DNA from: Saccharothrix espanaensis DSM 44229
Lineage (GTDB): Bacteria; Actinomycetota; Actinomycetes; Mycobacteriales; Pseudonocardiaceae
Reading direction: 5' to 3'
Assembly: GCF_000328705.1 (NCBI RefSeq)
Contig: NC_019673.1
Location: 8,691,501 to 8,755,500, forward strand
DNA length: 64,000 nucleotides
Under the pieces are notes generated by a model. That model was not told the DNA's origin. It did no database searches and worked only from the letters and a program-made list of their open reading frames with translations. Both the position numbers and the translations under genes were made by a program. Shown here piece by piece: positions 49,371 to 58,543 of this stretch (its first letter is position 1; the number at the start of each line of letters is the position of its first letter).

Positions 49371-49782
49371 GTCCTCCGCGTTTCGTGACGGTGGGTACTT
49401 CCTCTTGGGGGTGCGGGCACGCATGACCCCGACTCCTTCAAGGCCCTTGCGAACCCTGCCGGCCGCGACGAGAACGTCACAGGCATGGCGGAACCGGCGC
49501 TACGTGTGCGCCACCCGTCCATAGTACGCGCGTCTGCGGGTAACCCCAAATCGCCCCTGCTGGCGACCGGTTCACCGTGCTCTGAGGGTGTCCGTGCGGG
49601 GTGTCACGCCTGGTCCGTGCGGTGTGCGGCGGTGTGCGGCGGCAGCCTTGTGTTCACACGATGGGGTGACGGGGTGCGCTGCGGGGTCGCGGGACGTACG
49701 GGCGGACGTCGGTCGGCACGGGCGCATCGCAGGGTGGCGGCGTGGCGTGGCGGCGGGCGTGGCGTCTGGGCGGGCGGGCAGC
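49371..49782. other. gene-free region upstream of infA
   Basis: 412 bp without a supported gene. The part next to infA holds its promoter (49521-49549) and a leader of about 140 nt. The rest, towards the DUF1707-type gene, is G-rich on the plus strand (repeated GGCGTGGC/GGCGGGC) with no clear signal. Confidence 0.6.
49521..49549 (-). promoter_or_regulatory. candidate promoter of the infA-rplQ operon
   Basis: On the minus strand TTGGGG (49544-49549), a 17-bp spacer, then TACTAT (49521-49526). The -10 box is close to consensus and is one of few AT-rich spots in the region. Transcription would start near 49514, giving a leader of about 140 nt. Confidence 0.55.
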
Positions 49783-50127
49783 TCAAGGGAGGACGAGCAG
49801 GAGGAGGCCCCAGAAGAGGAGCCACACCCACCAGGGGTGGAGGGCTTCGCCGAGGCTCAGGCTGATGATCGCCCACACCAGGAAGTTGACCGAGAGGACG
49901 GTCAGGAACAGCGCGTACATCCGCCGCTTGGACCGGCGGGCGGGTGGGGCGGGGGCGGCGTCCTGGGGCAGGTCCGCGGTGAGCGCGGCCAGTTCGGCGT
50001 AGCTGTCCGCCGCCGCGACCAGGTGGATGCGCTGCTCGTACTCGGCCTCGGTCAGCCTGCCGTCCGCTCTCGCCTGGGCCAGTTCCCGGGCGATGAGCGC
50101 GCGGTCGTTGCGCTGGAAGTCCGTCAC
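49783..50127 (-). CDS. DUF1707/SHOCT-like small membrane protein
   Basis: 114 residues. The N-terminal 50 residues (D-R-A-L-I-A-R-E-L-A-Q-A-R-A-D-G-R-L-T) form the DUF1707-type helical module, with E-Y-E-Q-R-I-H-L-V-A-A-A. Two hydrophobic segments fill residues about 72-114, with W-W-V-W at the membrane border. Start GTG 50127 overlaps the stop of the preceding paralogue (GTGA). The two proteins look like a tandem duplication. Function unknown; probably a small membrane-bound regulatory protein. Confidence 0.7.
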   Translation of the reverse strand: MTDFQRNDRALIARELAQARADGRLTEAEYEQRIHLVAAADSYAELAALTADLPQDAAPAPPARRSKRRMYALFLTVLSVNFLVWAIISLSLGEALHPWWVWLLFWGLLLLVLP

Positions 50128-50570
50128 TTGTCCCGGCCGAGCGCGAGCCAGACCACGCCCAGGACCGAGCCGGTCGGCAGCGCCACCCACAGGAACCACG
50201 GGTGCACGAAGCCCGCGCCGCCGAGCAGGCTCACCAGCAGCCACAGGGCGAAGTTCACCGCGCTGACGCTCAACCAGATGGTGGTGAGCACCCTCATCGC
50301 CGTCCGGCCGCCACCGCGCTTGGCCACGACCGGCAGCGGCGGGGTCGGCTGCCGCGGGACGGGGCTCTGGGTCAGCGCCGTCCGCGGCAGGTCGGCGGTC
50401 AGCAGGGCCAGGTCCCCGCGGGTCTTGGCCTGCCAGGCGCGCGACACCCGGAGGTCGAACTCCGCCAGGTCGAGGCTGCCGTCCGCGTGGGCCCGGTGCA
50501 GCCACTGCTGCACGAGTTCGCGTTCGGCGTCGGAGGCCCGCATGTCCTCGGGCCGCACAGGCTGCGTCAC
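50124..50570 (-). CDS. DUF1707-domain membrane protein
   Basis: About 148 residues. The N-terminus has M-R-A-S-D-A-E-R-E-L-V and A-H-A-D-G-S-L-D-L-A-E-F-D-L-R-V, the clear DUF1707 signature. A Pro-rich linker leads to two membrane helices (residues about 93-140) in the same arrangement as the next gene. I chose GTG 50570. An ATG at M-R-A-S (50540) is an alternative that starts exactly at the domain. Coupled by GTGA to the paralogue downstream. Confidence 0.75.
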   Translation of the reverse strand: MTQPVRPEDMRASDAERELVQQWLHRAHADGSLDLAEFDLRVSRAWQAKTRGDLALLTADLPRTALTQSPVPRQPTPPLPVVAKRGGGRTAMRVLTTIWLSVSAVNFALWLLVSLLGGAGFVHPWFLWVALPTGSVLGVVWLALGRDK

Positions 50571-50646
50571 GCCCTCAATGGTGGCGTGATCTTCGCCCGA
50601 CAAGAAGGGGGCTAACCCCACGCTTGCCCGTGGTGCCACCCCGACG

Positions 50647-51474
50647 TCAGTCCTCCAGCGCGGTGAGCACCCACGGACCGTCGGCCGTGATCGCCACGCT
50701 GTGCTCCCAGTGCGCGGCGCGCGAGCCGTCCGCGGTGATCACGGTCCAGCCGTCGTCCAGCTCCACGGTCCGCTCGCTGCCCAGGGTCAGCATGGGCTCG
50801 ATCGCGATCGCCATGCCGGTCTTGAGCCGGGGGCCCTTGCCGGGCTTGCCGTAGTTCGGCAGGAACGGGTCCATGTGCATCTTGGTGCCGATGCCGTGGC
50901 CGCCGTAGCCGTCGACGATCCCGTACTCCACGCCGTCGCGCTCGCCGGCCAGGATGGTCGCCGACTCGATCGCGAAGGAGATGTCGCTGAGCCGCCCACC
51001 GGGCAGCGCGGCCTCGATCCCGGCCAGCATGGACGCGCGGGTGGCGTCGGACAGCTTGGCCTCGGCCTCGGTCACCGCGCCCACCGCGAGGGTGACCGCG
51101 GAGTCGCCGTGCCAGCCGTCCAGGATCGCGCCGCAGTCGATCGAGATCAGGTCGCCCTCGGCCAGGACCTGGGTCTTGCTCGGGATCCCGTGGACGACCT
51201 GCTCGTTGACGCTGGCGCAGATGCTCGCCGGGAACCCGTGGTAGCCCTTGAAGCTCGGCACCGCACCCGCGTCGCGGATGCTCTGCTCGGCCAGCTCGTC
51301 CAGTTCGGCGGTGCTCACACCGACCTTGGCGTGCTCGGTGAGCAGCGCCAAGGCCCGCGCCACGACCAGGCCGGCGGCCCGCATGGCCTCCAGCTGGCCG
51401 CGGCTCTTGATCTCGATCATGCGGTCGCGACCGCCGGGCAACGCGTTGCGCAGAGCATCGAGCAGTCCGTTCAC
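50647..51474 (-). CDS. map: type I methionine aminopeptidase
   Basis: Removes N-terminal methionine from nascent proteins. The two-metal site is D113, D124, H193, E226 and E258, counted from the first GTG (S-I-D-C-G; H-G-D-S-A; G-Y-G-G-H-G-I-G; A-I-E-P-M; W-E-H-S). The catalytic H95 is in V-V-H-G-I. GTG 51474 overlaps the adk stop (GTGA) and gives 275 residues. ATG 51420 (M-I-E-I-K-S-R) would give 257 residues and matches the usual family start better. It is last in secY-adk-map. Confidence 0.95.
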   Translation of the reverse strand: MNGLLDALRNALPGGRDRMIEIKSRGQLEAMRAAGLVVARALALLTEHAKVGVSTAELDELAEQSIRDAGAVPSFKGYHGFPASICASVNEQVVHGIPSKTQVLAEGDLISIDCGAILDGWHGDSAVTLAVGAVTEAEAKLSDATRASMLAGIEAALPGGRLSDISFAIESATILAGERDGVEYGIVDGYGGHGIGTKMHMDPFLPNYGKPGKGPRLKTGMAIAIEPMLTLGSERTVELDDGWTVITADGSRAAHWEHSVAITADGPWVLTALED

Positions 51475-52021
51475 TCGCTCGCGCGCAGCGCCTTGAGCGC
51501 GCGCTCGGTGATCTCGTCGACCGAGCCCACGGCGTCGATCGTCAGCAGGATGTCCCGGTAGTAGTCCAGCAGCGGGGCGGTCTCCGACCGGTAGACCTGC
51601 TGCCGGTGCCGGATCACGTCCTCCTTGTCGTCCTCCCGACCGCGCGCGAGCAGCCGGCCCACGACGACGTCCTCGGGGACGTCGAGTTCGAGGACGGCGT
51701 CCAGGCGTTGGTCGGTGGACGTCAGCAGGGCGGTGAGCACGTCGGCCTGGGCCGTGGTGCGCGGGAACCCGTCGAGCAGGAAACCGTTGCCGGTGTCCTC
51801 CTCGGCGAGCCGCTCGCGCACCATGTCGATGGTGACCGAGTCGGGCACCAGCTTGCCTTCGTCCAGGTACTTCTTGACTTCCCGGCCGAGCTCGGTCTGC
51901 CCGCTGATGTGGGCGCGGAAGAGGTCTCCGGTGGAGATGTGCGGCACGCCGAGCTGGGTGCTGAGGACCTGGGCCTGCGTGCCCTTGCCCGCTCCGGGCG
52001 GGCCGACGAGAACGAGTCGCA

Positions 52022-52022
<1 letters not shown>
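51471..52022 (-). CDS. adk: adenylate kinase
   Basis: 183 residues. The P-loop is G-P-P-G-A-G-K-G-T-Q at 7-16. The AMP-binding region is H-I-S-T-G-D-L-F-R, and the core has D-G-F-P-R-T-T-A-Q. The LID domain is short and has no zinc cysteines, the usual actinobacterial type. Start GTG 52022 overlaps the secY stop by one base (TAGTG), and the end overlaps map. Confidence 0.97.
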
Positions 52023-53332
<1,310 letters not shown>

Positions 53333-53640
53333 GCGAACCTCCATCAGCGTTGCCGCCCCGCCGGGGTCGGCATCCTGCGGTACCGGCTGTGTTGCCGGCA
53401 CAGTCTTGCGGGCACAGTCTTGCGTCTGTCCTAGCTGCGGTTCCACCGGCCCGGCCGGGCCGCCAGCCGGGGCTGGACCGTGACCGGTGGTGGCGGACGC
53501 GACGGGGTAGCCGCGACCGACCCGGAGGACATCCGGGTTCAGCCCGCGACTTTAACAGCCGCGAGGCTGATCGCCGTAGCCAGTCGTCCTTCACACTTCG
53601 TACTTGATCGACTACGCCGGTGCGCAAGCCCCCGAACGGA
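53333..53640. other. gene-free region upstream of secY
   Basis: 308 bp between secY and the LysE-type gene, without a supported gene. It must hold the secY-adk-map promoter, since rplO is followed by a terminator. I could not assign a convincing -35/-10 pair. A TTAAAG near 53553 (minus strand) is the most AT-rich spot. Confidence 0.5.
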
Positions 53641-54246
53641 TCAAGTTCGACCGGTCGCGCTGGTGGCGAGCAGACCCGCCATGCCGAGCAGCAGGGTGCC
53701 GGTGCCCTGGTCGAGCCGACGCCGGGCGCGGGCCGTCAGGTCGGCTCGTCGGATGATCGCGCCGATGGTCGCGCAACCCGCGCCGGCCGGCGTTTCCGCT
53801 GCCAGGTAGACGAGTCCGAGCATCGCGAGCTGCGCGGCGGGGTCGCCCCGGGCGGGGTCCACGAACTGCGGGACGAAGGCCGTGAAGATCAACAGCACCT
53901 TCGGGTTGGTGATCGCGGTGAGGAACTCCTCGCGGAGCGGGTGACCCGGTCTTGGTGCGGTTTCGCGGTGTGTAGGTGTGAAGAAGACGCGCGCGGCGAG
54001 GTAGGCGAGGTAGGCGACGCCCAGCCACTTGATCACGGTGAGGGCGGTGGTCGACGCGGCGAGGATCGGCCCGAGCCCGGCCACCACGGCGGCGATCATG
54101 ATCGCGAACGCCGCCAACCGGCCGACGAGGGCGGTGATGGCCGTCCTGGGGCCGTGGTGCACGGCGTGGTGCGTGCCGAGGAGGTTGTTGGCCCCCGGAG
54201 TCAGAGCGACCAGCACGGCCGCTCCGAAGAAGACTGCCGGCCACAT
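53641..54246 (-). CDS. LysE/RhtB-family amino-acid exporter
   Basis: 201 residues, about six membrane helices. The N-terminus F-F-G-A-A-V-L-V-A-L-T-P-G-A-N-N-L-L has the A-L-T-P-G family signature, followed by a G-x-x-x-G-R/H region and T-N-P-K-V-L-L-I-F-T-A-F at the fifth helix. The substrate is unknown (lysine, threonine/homoserine or others). Start ATG 54246. It lies alone between secY and a non-coding island, so it is an insertion into the otherwise conserved rplO-secY junction. Confidence 0.85.
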   Translation of the reverse strand: MWPAVFFGAAVLVALTPGANNLLGTHHAVHHGPRTAITALVGRLAAFAIMIAAVVAGLGPILAASTTALTVIKWLGVAYLAYLAARVFFTPTHRETAPRPGHPLREEFLTAITNPKVLLIFTAFVPQFVDPARGDPAAQLAMLGLVYLAAETPAGAGCATIGAIIRRADLTARARRRLDQGTGTLLLGMAGLLATSATGRT

Positions 54247-54971
54247 GTGGAGGACGGTAGTTCTTCAGCGTGGCGGAGCAAGCGGTTCGTCCGTGGTGGG
54301 GGGTGACGGGGAGTGGCGAGACTTGCCGGAGCTTCGCGCCTCACGGATGGGTGGTTACGCCCTGCGCGAACGGGGTCTCGAATGGGGGATTTCTGCGGGC
54401 CAGCCCTGCCGGCTCGGCCCTGCCCGGCCCGACGGGTCCCGAGGCCCGGCTCGCTGAGATCAGAGGGCGGGGGTTTCCGGGTCGGCGCGGTTGCGGGGTA
54501 GGCGGGGAGCGGCGAACCGGCGGGAGCGGCCGGGGCAGTGGAGGCACGGCGGCGGGGGCAAGACCGCTCCCCTGCGCTCCTGAGTTCCGGTCAGCGGGCC
54601 GGCTCAAGGACCGCTTCCGGGGTTTGTCGGTGGGGCGTGGGATAATGGTGATCGGGGGCCGGCGGCCGCGCCTGGGTGGCTTTGCGGGTGGGTTGACCTG
54701 GGGGAACAAGCTAAAAGTGTCCTCGCCGGACGGGCGAGCCGCCAAGGATGACGGCGGTGGTGCGGTGGGTGTCGTGTCATCCCCGTATGGCCCGGTCGGA
54801 GACAACCACCCTTGGGCAGTGAGGGCAAGCGAAGGGCGTGCTTGCCCTCACTGCCCAAGCGCGGTTCGCTGGCGCGCGGGCCATACGGGGATGACACGAC
54901 GCGGCAGGTGGATTGTGCGCTGCGCGCACTGGTGGGTGCGGTGGCGGTGTGGGGGGTTCTTCTTTGTTGTG
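54247..54971. other. non-coding island between LysE gene and rplO terminator
   Basis: About 725 bp with no gene I can support on either strand. Open frames here lack codon-position bias and recognisable domains, and several are just reading through the palindrome. The notable content is the nested palindrome at 54771-54900. The rest is GC-rich with no other clear repeat. Confidence 0.6.
54771..54900. repeat. 130-bp nested palindrome, possible MITE
   Basis: Terminal arms 54771-54793 and 54878-54900 are perfect 23-bp inverted repeats. Inside, 54811-54830 and 54840-54859 are a second perfect 20-bp inverted pair with a 9-nt loop. Unpaired spacers of 17 and 18 nt separate the two stems. The element is flanked directly by GCGGTGGGT (54762-54770) and GCGGCAGGT (54901-54909), identical at 7 of 9 positions, which could be a decayed target-site duplication. 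It has no open frame of its own. A miniature inverted-repeat element or a structured RNA are both possible. Confidence 0.85.
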
Positions 54972-55010
54972 CGAAAGGCCCCCGAAGCGGGAGGCTTCGG
55001 GGGCCTTTCG
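54972..55010 (-). terminator. terminator of the spc operon
   Basis: A perfect 16-bp stem (54972-54987 with 54995-55010), CGAAAGGCCCCCGAAG and its complement, with a 7-nt loop, 14 bp after the rplO stop. It separates the ribosomal operon from secY-adk-map. Confidence 0.92.
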
Positions 55011-55024
55011 GGTGTTGCTTGCGG

Positions 55025-55468
55025 TCAGAGCACCGTGTGGGTGCCGCCAGCCGCCGCGATCTTCTCGACGGCGCTGCCCGAGAACTTGTTGGCGACGACG
55101 TCCAGCTTGACGCCGTTCAGGTCGCCGTTGCCGAGGACCTTCACCAGCTCGTTCTTGCGCACCAGGCCCGCGTGGATCAGTGCGTCCACGTCGACCCGGC
55201 CACCGTCCGGGAACACCCGGGCCAGGTCGCCGACGTTCACGACCTGGTACTCGGTGCGGAACGGGTTGCGGAAGCCCTTGAGCTTCGGCAGGCGCATGTG
55301 CAGCGGCATCTGGCCACCTTCGAAGCGCGGGGAGACGTTCTTCCGCGCGCCGGTGCCCTTCGTGCCTCGACCGGCCGTCTTGCCCTTGGAGCCCTCACCG
55401 CGACCGACACGGGTCTTCGCGGTCTTGGCGCCGGGGGCCGGACGCAGGTCATGGATCTTGATGGTCAC
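55025..55468 (-). CDS. rplO: 50S ribosomal protein L15
   Basis: 147 residues, late-assembly large-subunit protein. It begins M-T-I-K-I-H-D-L-R-P-A-P-G-A and carries G-R-G-x-G-S-K-G-K-T-A-G-R-G-T-K-G and F-E-G-G-Q-M-P-L-H-M-R-L-P-K, the L15 signature. GTG start 55468 overlaps the rpmD stop. Last gene of the spc operon here, followed by a strong terminator instead of secY. Confidence 0.98.
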   Translation of the reverse strand: MTIKIHDLRPAPGAKTAKTRVGRGEGSKGKTAGRGTKGTGARKNVSPRFEGGQMPLHMRLPKLKGFRNPFRTEYQVVNVGDLARVFPDGGRVDVDALIHAGLVRKNELVKVLGNGDLNGVKLDVVANKFSGSAVEKIAAAGGTHTVL

Positions 55469-55650
55469 GACTGGACCTCCTCGACGACCACCAGGTGGCG
55501 CACGGCGTGGATCAGGCCGCGCACCTGCGGCGTGTCCTCACGGACCACCGACTGGCGGATCTTGCGCAACCCCAGAGTCCGCAGGGACTCGCGGTGGTTG
55601 TGCTTGGTACCGATGCTGCTCTTCACCTGGGTGACCTTGACCTGGGCCAT
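55465..55650 (-). CDS. rpmD: 50S ribosomal protein L30
   Basis: 61 residues: K-V-T-Q-V-K-S-S-I-G-T-K, then S-L-R-T-L-G-L-R-K-I-R-Q-S-V-V and V-R-G-L-I-H-A-V-R-H-L-V. L30 is found in many but not all bacteria and lies on the back of the 50S subunit. Start ATG 55650, 3 bp after rpsE; the stop overlaps the rplO start. Confidence 0.98.
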   Translation of the reverse strand: MAQVKVTQVKSSIGTKHNHRESLRTLGLRKIRQSVVREDTPQVRGLIHAVRHLVVVEEVQS

Positions 55651-55653
55651 GGA

Positions 55654-56259
55654 TCACACCGCCCCTGCGCGAGCGCGGAGCATACCGGCGGGAGCGACGT
55701 CCTCCAGGGGGAGACCGCGGCGGGCCGCGACTTCCTCCGGACGCTGGAGACCCTTCAGGGCCGCCACGGTGGCGTGCACGATGTTGATCGCGTTGTCGGA
55801 GCCCAGCGACTTGCTCAGCACGTCGTGGACACCGGCGCACTCGAGCACCGCGCGGACCGCGCCACCGGCGATGACGCCGGTACCGGCCGAGGCCGGGCGG
55901 AGCAGGACGACGCCCGCCGCCTTCTCGCCCTGGACCGGGTGGGGGATCGTGCCCGCGATGCGGGGGACGCGGAAGAAGTTCTTCTTCGCCTCCTCCACAC
56001 CCTTGGCGATCGCGGCCGGAACTTCCTTGGCCTTGCCGTAGCCGACACCGACCATGCCGTCGCCGTCGCCGACCACGACCAGAGCGGTGAAGCTGAAGCG
56101 ACGACCACCCTTCACGACCTTGGAGACGCGGTTGATCGCAACCACGCGCTCCAGGTGCGGGGTCTTCTCCTGGGCCGCGCCGCCGCGGCCGCCGTCACGA
56201 CGGTCGCGACGCTCTCCGCGCTCGCCCCCGCCGCCTTCGCGACGCGTGCGTCCTGGCAT
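55654..56259 (-). CDS. rpsE: 30S ribosomal protein S5
   Basis: 201 residues. The double-stranded-RNA-binding half has V-V-K-G-G-R-R-F-S-F-T-A-L-V-V-V-G-D, and the second half G-T-G-V-I-A-G-G-A-V-R-A-V-L-E-C-A-G. Residues 1-30 are an Arg/Gly/Glu-rich extension (R-R-E-G-G-G-G-E-R-G-E-R-R-D-R-R), common in actinobacterial S5. S5 contributes to decoding accuracy and helicase action at the mRNA entry. Confidence 0.98.
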   Translation of the reverse strand: MPGRTRREGGGGERGERRDRRDGGRGGAAQEKTPHLERVVAINRVSKVVKGGRRFSFTALVVVGDGDGMVGVGYGKAKEVPAAIAKGVEEAKKNFFRVPRIAGTIPHPVQGEKAAGVVLLRPASAGTGVIAGGAVRAVLECAGVHDVLSKSLGSDNAINIVHATVAALKGLQRPEEVAARRGLPLEDVAPAGMLRARAGAV

Positions 56260-56293
56260 CAGGCGTCCCTCTCAATTCGGATGTTGTGCATTG

Positions 56294-56707
56294 TCAGAAC
56301 TCCAGCCCTGCCTCGCGGGCGGCGTCGGCCAGGGCGGCGATCCGGCCGTGGTACCCGTTACCACCGCGGTCGAAGACGACCTTGGTGATGCCGGCGTCCT
56401 TGGCACGGGCCGCGGCGAGCTGGCCCACCTTCGCGGCGCGGGCCTTCTTGTCGCCCTCCACCGCGCGGACGTCCGCCTCGACCGAGGAGGCGGCCGCCAG
56501 GGTGTGGCCGGCGAGGTCGTCGATGATCTGCACGGTGATGTGCTTCGACGACCGGTGCACGACCAGGCGCGGACGCTCGGCGGTGCCGCTGACCTTCTTG
56601 CGCAGGCGGAAGTGACGGCGGGTCTTGGCGATGCGGCGGGTGGTCGAGATGTCCTTGCCCACCGGCTTGCGCCGAGAAGAGGACGGCACGGTTGCAGTCT
56701 CGCTCAT
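56294..56707 (-). CDS. rplR: 50S ribosomal protein L18
   Basis: 137 residues from ATG 56707, which lies 1 bp after the rplF stop. L18 binds 5S rRNA. Features are R-R-H-F-R-L-R-K-K-V-S-G-T, R-P-R-L-V-V-H-R-S-S-K-H-I, and V-V-F-D-R-G-G-N-x-Y-H-G-R-I near the C-terminus. The frame is open upstream, but that part overlaps rplF and is not conserved. The first 20 residues are a polar extension. Confidence 0.98.
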   Translation of the reverse strand: MSETATVPSSSRRKPVGKDISTTRRIAKTRRHFRLRKKVSGTAERPRLVVHRSSKHITVQIIDDLAGHTLAAASSVEADVRAVEGDKKARAAKVGQLAAARAKDAGITKVVFDRGGNGYHGRIAALADAAREAGLEF

Positions 56708-56708
56708 G

Positions 56709-57248
56709 TCACTTACCCGTCTTTCCGACCTTGCGGCGGATCTTCTCGCCTGCGTAACGCACACCCTTGCCCTTGTACGGGTCGGGCTTGCGCAGCTTGC
56801 GGATGTTCGCGGCGACCTCGCCCACGAGCTGCTTGTCGATGCCCGACACGGAGAACCGGGTCGGGGTCTCCACCGCGAAGGTGATGCCCGCGGGGGCCTC
56901 GACCTTCACCGGGTGGCTGTAGCCGAGCGCGAACTCCAGGTCGGAGCCCTTCAGCGCGACGCGGTAGCCGACCCCGTGGATTTCCATCTTCTTCTCGTAG
57001 CCCTGGGTCACGCCGATGACCATGTTCTGCACCAGGGTGCGGGACAGGCCGTGGAGCGAACGGCTGCGACGCTCGTCGTTGGGACGCTTCACCTCGAGGG
57101 TGCCGTCCTCGACCTTCTCGATGATGATCGGCTCAGCGATGGTCAGCGAGAGGGTGCCCTTGGGCCCCTTCACGTTGACGTCCTGGCCCGCGATGTTCAC
57201 GTCGACCCCGGAAGGGACGGTGATCGGCAGCTTTCCGATGCGCGACAT
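56709..57248 (-). CDS. rplF: 50S ribosomal protein L6
   Basis: 179 residues with two similar alpha/beta domains. It starts M-S-R-I-G-K-L-P-I-T-V-P and ends with K-P-D-P-Y-K-G-K-G-V-R-Y, the L6 signature near the sarcin-ricin loop. It lies between rpsH and rplR in the standard spc order. ATG start 57248. Confidence 0.98.
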   Translation of the reverse strand: MSRIGKLPITVPSGVDVNIAGQDVNVKGPKGTLSLTIAEPIIIEKVEDGTLEVKRPNDERRSRSLHGLSRTLVQNMVIGVTQGYEKKMEIHGVGYRVALKGSDLEFALGYSHPVKVEAPAGITFAVETPTRFSVSGIDKQLVGEVAANIRKLRKPDPYKGKGVRYAGEKIRRKVGKTGK

Positions 57249-57264
57249 ACCTAATCCCCCTTCC

Positions 57265-57663
57265 TCACCAGACGTAGGCGAGGACTTCTCCGCCCACGCC
57301 CTGCTTGTTGGCCTGACGGTCGGTCAGCAGACCGCCAGAGGTCGAGATGATCGCCACGCCCAGGCCACCGAGGACCTTCGGCAGGTTGGTCGACTTCGCG
57401 TACACCCGGAGACCGGGCTTGGACACGCGACGCAGACCGGCGATGCTGCGCTCCCGGTTCGGGCCGTACTTCAGCTCGACCACCAGGTTCTTCGCAACGT
57501 CGCCCTGCTCATCGCGGTAGCTCGCGATGTAGCCCTCGCGCTTGAGGATCTCGGCGATGTTGGCCTTCAACTTCGAGTGCGGCATCACGACCTTGTCGTG
57601 GTAAGCCGAGTTCGCGTTCCGCAGACGCGTCAACATGTCTGCGATCGGGTCGGTCATCGTCAT
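57265..57663 (-). CDS. rpsH: 30S ribosomal protein S8
   Basis: 132 residues. The N-terminus D-P-I-A-D-M-L-T-R-L-R-N-A-N and the C-terminal I-S-T-S-x-G-L-L-T-D are S8 signatures. S8 binds 16S rRNA and in E. coli represses the spc operon. The start is ATG 57663, with AGGT five bases upstream, or the second ATG two codons later. A 128-bp spacer upstream, unusual inside this operon, holds a GCAA-capped hairpin. Confidence 0.97.
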   Translation of the reverse strand: MTMTDPIADMLTRLRNANSAYHDKVVMPHSKLKANIAEILKREGYIASYRDEQGDVAKNLVVELKYGPNRERSIAGLRRVSKPGLRVYAKSTNLPKVLGGLGVAIISTSGGLLTDRQANKQGVGGEVLAYVW

Positions 57664-57710
57664 GGTGACCTGGTCAACCTTTCTCGCTGCGGTTCCCCAG
57701 TCAGGGTCCG

Positions 57711-57730
57711 AGCCGGCCTTGCGGCCGGCT
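57711..57730 (-). promoter_or_regulatory. GCAA-tetraloop hairpin in the rpsN-rpsH spacer
   Basis: AGCCGGCC and GGCCGGCT pair over 8 bp. On the transcribed (minus) strand the loop is GCAA, a stable GNRA tetraloop. It sits in the 128-bp gap between rpsN and rpsH, 47 bp before the S8 start. It could be an attenuator, a processing site or a protein-binding site. Confidence 0.5.
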
Positions 57731-57791
57731 GGTCGTGAGCGGGCCTACAGCGAAGTGGAGTTCAGAAAAGAGGTGTGCCGCCGGGCTGGTG

Positions 57792-57977
57792 CTACCAGCT
57801 CGACTTGCTCACACCGGGGAGCTCGCCGCGGTGGGCCATCTCGCGCAGGCAGATCCGGCACAGGCCGAACTTGCGGAACACCGAGTGCGGACGACCGCAA
57901 CGCTGGCAGCGGGTGTAACCCCGCACCTTGAACTTCGGCTTGGCCGCGGCCTTGTTGACCAGCGCCTTCTTGGCCAT
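57792..57977 (-). CDS. rpsZ: 30S ribosomal protein S14, zinc-binding type Z
   Basis: 61 residues with the zinc ribbon C24-x2-C27 ... C40-x2-C43 (C-Q-R-C-G-R-P-H-S-V-F-R-K-F-G-L-C-R-I-C) and the tail E-L-P-G-V-S-K-S-S-W. This short C+ form is the usual operon-encoded S14 in actinobacteria; a longer zinc-free form is often encoded elsewhere. It starts 2 bp after rplE. Confidence 0.97.
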   Translation of the reverse strand: MAKKALVNKAAAKPKFKVRGYTRCQRCGRPHSVFRKFGLCRICLREMAHRGELPGVSKSSW

Positions 57978-57979
57978 TC

Positions 57980-58543
57980 TCAGTTCTCCTTGAACGGGAA
58001 GCCCAGGAGCTTCAGCAGCGCCCGGCCCTCGTCGTCGTTGGTCGCGGTCGTCACCACGGTGATGTCCATACCACGGGGACGGTCGATCGCGTCCGGGTCG
58101 ATCTCGTGGAACATCGACTGCTCGTTGAGACCGAACGTGTAGTTGCCGTTGCCGTCGAACTGCTTCGGCGACAGGCCGCGGAAGTCACGGATACGCGGCA
58201 GCGCGATGGTCAGCAGCCGGTCCAGGAACTCCCACATGCGGTCGCCGCGCAGCGTGACGCGCGCGCCGATCGGCATGCCCTCGCGGAGCTTGAACTGCGC
58301 GATGGACTTGCGAGCCTTGCGGACCTCGGGACGCTGGCCGGTGATGATCGACAGGTCCTTGACGGCACCCTCGATCAGCTTGCCGTCGCGGGCGGCGTCG
58401 CCGACACCCATGTTGACGACGACCTTCACCACGCCGGGCGTCTGCATGACGTTGGCGTACTCGAACTGCTTGCGCAGCTCCGCGGCGATCTCCTCGCGGT
58501 AGCGCGTCTTCAGCCGAGGCGTGATCTTCTCAACCGTGGTCAT
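57980..58543 (-). CDS. rplE: 50S ribosomal protein L5
   Basis: 187 residues, binds 5S rRNA and contacts P-site tRNA. Typical parts are L-K-T-R-Y-R-E-E-I, V-V-V-N-M-G-V-G-D-A-A, G-Q-R-P-E-V-R-K-A-R-K-S-I-A, and G-M-D-I-T-V-V-T-T-A. ATG start 58543 overlaps the rplX stop. Confidence 0.98.
   Translation of the reverse strand: MTTVEKITPRLKTRYREEIAAELRKQFEYANVMQTPGVVKVVVNMGVGDAARDGKLIEGAVKDLSIITGQRPEVRKARKSIAQFKLREGMPIGARVTLRGDRMWEFLDRLLTIALPRIRDFRGLSPKQFDGNGNYTFGLNEQSMFHEIDPDAIDRPRGMDITVVTTATNDDEGRALLKLLGFPFKEN

Noticed and set aside
54341..54805. A 154-codon minus-strand protein in the non-coding island
   Set aside because: It is Pro/Arg-rich without domains and begins inside the nested palindrome, so part of its frame is the palindrome itself.
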